DNA of 5,925 nucleotides from an uncultured Lachnospiraceae bacterium (GTDB lineage Bacteria > Bacillota_A > Clostridia > Lachnospirales > Lachnospiraceae): NCBI GenBank assembly GCA_902780985.1, contig CACZHN010000154.1, forward strand, positions 1 to 5,925. The letters are read 5' to 3'. A program made the position numbers and the translations under genes. This document shows, piece after piece, positions 4,929-5,925 of the stretch. The notes below the pieces were generated by a model that ran no database searches, had not been told where the DNA came from, and worked only from the letters and a program-made list of their open reading frames with translations. Positions within the stretch are counted from its first letter, which is position 1, and each line of letters starts with the position of its first letter.

Positions 4929-5925
4929 CTATGTTATCTTTATATTTGTAACAGCACACTGATCACCGGTGATTGCCACATATACATCCTTAGGGTTTGT
5001 CTTTACGGTAGTGATGTTTTCAATATATATGCCTTCATTCTCGGTAATTGTAGTAATCATATTTCCTTCCTTTTTGAAGTTGATCTTTACATCCAGTCCT
5101 TCCTTATTCTTGATTTTCCAGATGTCCCAGCCTTCGAAGGAATCACTCTTCTTTACTTTGATCTCATTTTCGGAAGAGCCGTCTGAATCCCAATTCTCTC
5201 CGTCAATTCTTATAAGAGCATATTCGTGATAATTCTTTCCGTTAAGCTTTTTATCACTGGAAGAATAAAGGACTATATACGGACAGTGCCATACAAGTCT
5301 TGCGGTAGGAAGACTCTTTGAATGGAATTGCAGTGTCATATTATCCTTTATCACAATGCCTTCGGAGGATTCGGTCCTGAATCCGTCAATCTCCACGTTC
5401 GGAATATCTCCGACAGGTTCGTTGTCGATAAAGCTTATCCTCTCTGCGATGCGTTTTATGGTATTATCGTCAGCCGTATTTTCAGTCTGATTTATGGAAA
5501 CATTGCTTATATGACAGTTCTCACCTGTCAATCCTAAATAAAGATATCTTGTACTGTCAGGCAGAGCTACAGTGATATTTACCGTTCTTTTATTGTCTGA
5601 AATAGAGAAATGCGCGTGATCCTTATACCTTACGGCTTCTATATAATAAGCATCTTTTTCGTTTGTAAGGACCGCAGTTAGTCCGCTGTGAGTGTTTTTG
5701 GACATTTCGGACTCTATCTTTCTAGCAGCTGTTGTAACGGTTCTGCCGTCAAATCTTATCTCGCCGTACTCTAAATAATTAAGCTCCTTTATCATCTTTT
5801 CATCGTCATATAATCTTCCGTCCAGGGAATCAAACAGGACAAATGAAGGAAGTGAATTGTCGGGATCTACATTATTTAAAGGAGTACATTTCAGACGAAT
5901 TCTGGTAAATTTCGAAGTAATATAT
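4929..5925 (-). CDS. C-terminal part of a large beta-rich protein of unknown function (5' end outside window)
   Basis: The reading frame is open from the right edge (first full codon 5924) to TAG at 4931-4929, 331 residues. There is an ATG at 5795, but it has no ribosome site and the frame continues upstream through protein-like sequence (LPSFVLFDSLDGRLYDDEK) with no ATG, GTG or TTG, so the true start lies beyond 5925. The visible part is polar and beta-rich, with no membrane helix or catalytic motif I recognise. Two similar segments end in YLYLGLTGENCHISNVSI (about 127-144) and DVYVAITGDQCAVTNIKI (about 313-330), indicating a duplicated beta-sandwich-like module. This resembles binding modules appended to larger enzymes or signalling proteins; the N-terminal partner is unseen, so no function is given. 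No clear terminator follows its stop. Confidence 0.8.
   Translation of the reverse strand, partial: YITSKFTRIRLKCTPLNNVDPDNSLPSFVLFDSLDGRLYDDEKMIKELNYLEYGEIRFDGRTVTTAARKIESEMSKNTHSGLTAVLTNEKDAYYIEAVRYKDHAHFSISDNKRTVNITVALPDSTRYLYLGLTGENCHISNVSINQTENTADDNTIKRIAERISFIDNEPVGDIPNVEIDGFRTESSEGIVIKDNMTLQFHSKSLPTARLVWHCPYIVLYSSSDKKLNGKNYHEYALIRIDGENWDSDGSSENEIKVKKSDSFEGWDIWKIKNKEGLDVKINFKKEGNMITTITENEGIYIENITTVKTNPKDVYVAITGDQCAVTNIKIT

Noticed and set aside
5796..5925. Treating ATG 5795 as the start of the right-edge gene, with 130 bases of intergenic DNA
   Set aside because: The frame stays open upstream with protein-like composition and no ribosome site precedes the ATG, so the bases are coding and the gene is cut by the window.

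Overview
The window looks like chromosomal DNA of a low-to-mid GC anaerobic Clostridia, most likely a Lachnospiraceae member (Butyrivibrio/Roseburia-like). The clues are AT-rich intergenic regions, strong AGGAGG-type ribosome sites, a ferredoxin-like aldo/keto reductase of the kind common in these anaerobes, and a Clostridia-type cyclic-di-GMP-I riboswitch. This is inference from the sequence; no database was consulted. No tRNA, rRNA, CRISPR array, insertion sequence or origin was seen.

Left part (1-2111): a minus-strand pair encodes a flavin reductase-like FMN protein (1154-1627) followed 31 bp later by an aldo/keto reductase with two C-terminal cysteine clusters (1-1122, cut by the window edge). 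A small cupin protein (1722-2111) is divergent from them across a 94-bp promoter region. Together they look like a small redox/detoxification group.

Middle (2108-4236): a compact minus-strand operon of ABC ATPase, six-helix membrane partner and AraC-family regulator. The regulator gene converges on the cupin gene, and their two stop codons share the tetranucleotide CTAG. The ATPase has a consensus extended -10 promoter so close to its ATG that the mRNA may be leaderless, and this promoter abuts the terminator of the preceding gene.

Right part (4237-4876): the most interesting segment. On the minus strand there is a TTGATT-17-TATAAT promoter, a c-di-GMP-I (GEMM-I) riboswitch aptamer, an intrinsic terminator whose loop is complementary to the aptamer's conserved GGUAGCC strand, and then a 110-residue unrecognised protein with three membrane helices, closed by a second strong terminator. 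The arrangement is that of a transcription-attenuation switch, predicted OFF with ligand, controlling one small membrane protein.

Right edge (4929-5925): the C-terminal 331 residues of a larger protein of unknown function, made of beta-rich repeats; its start is outside the window.
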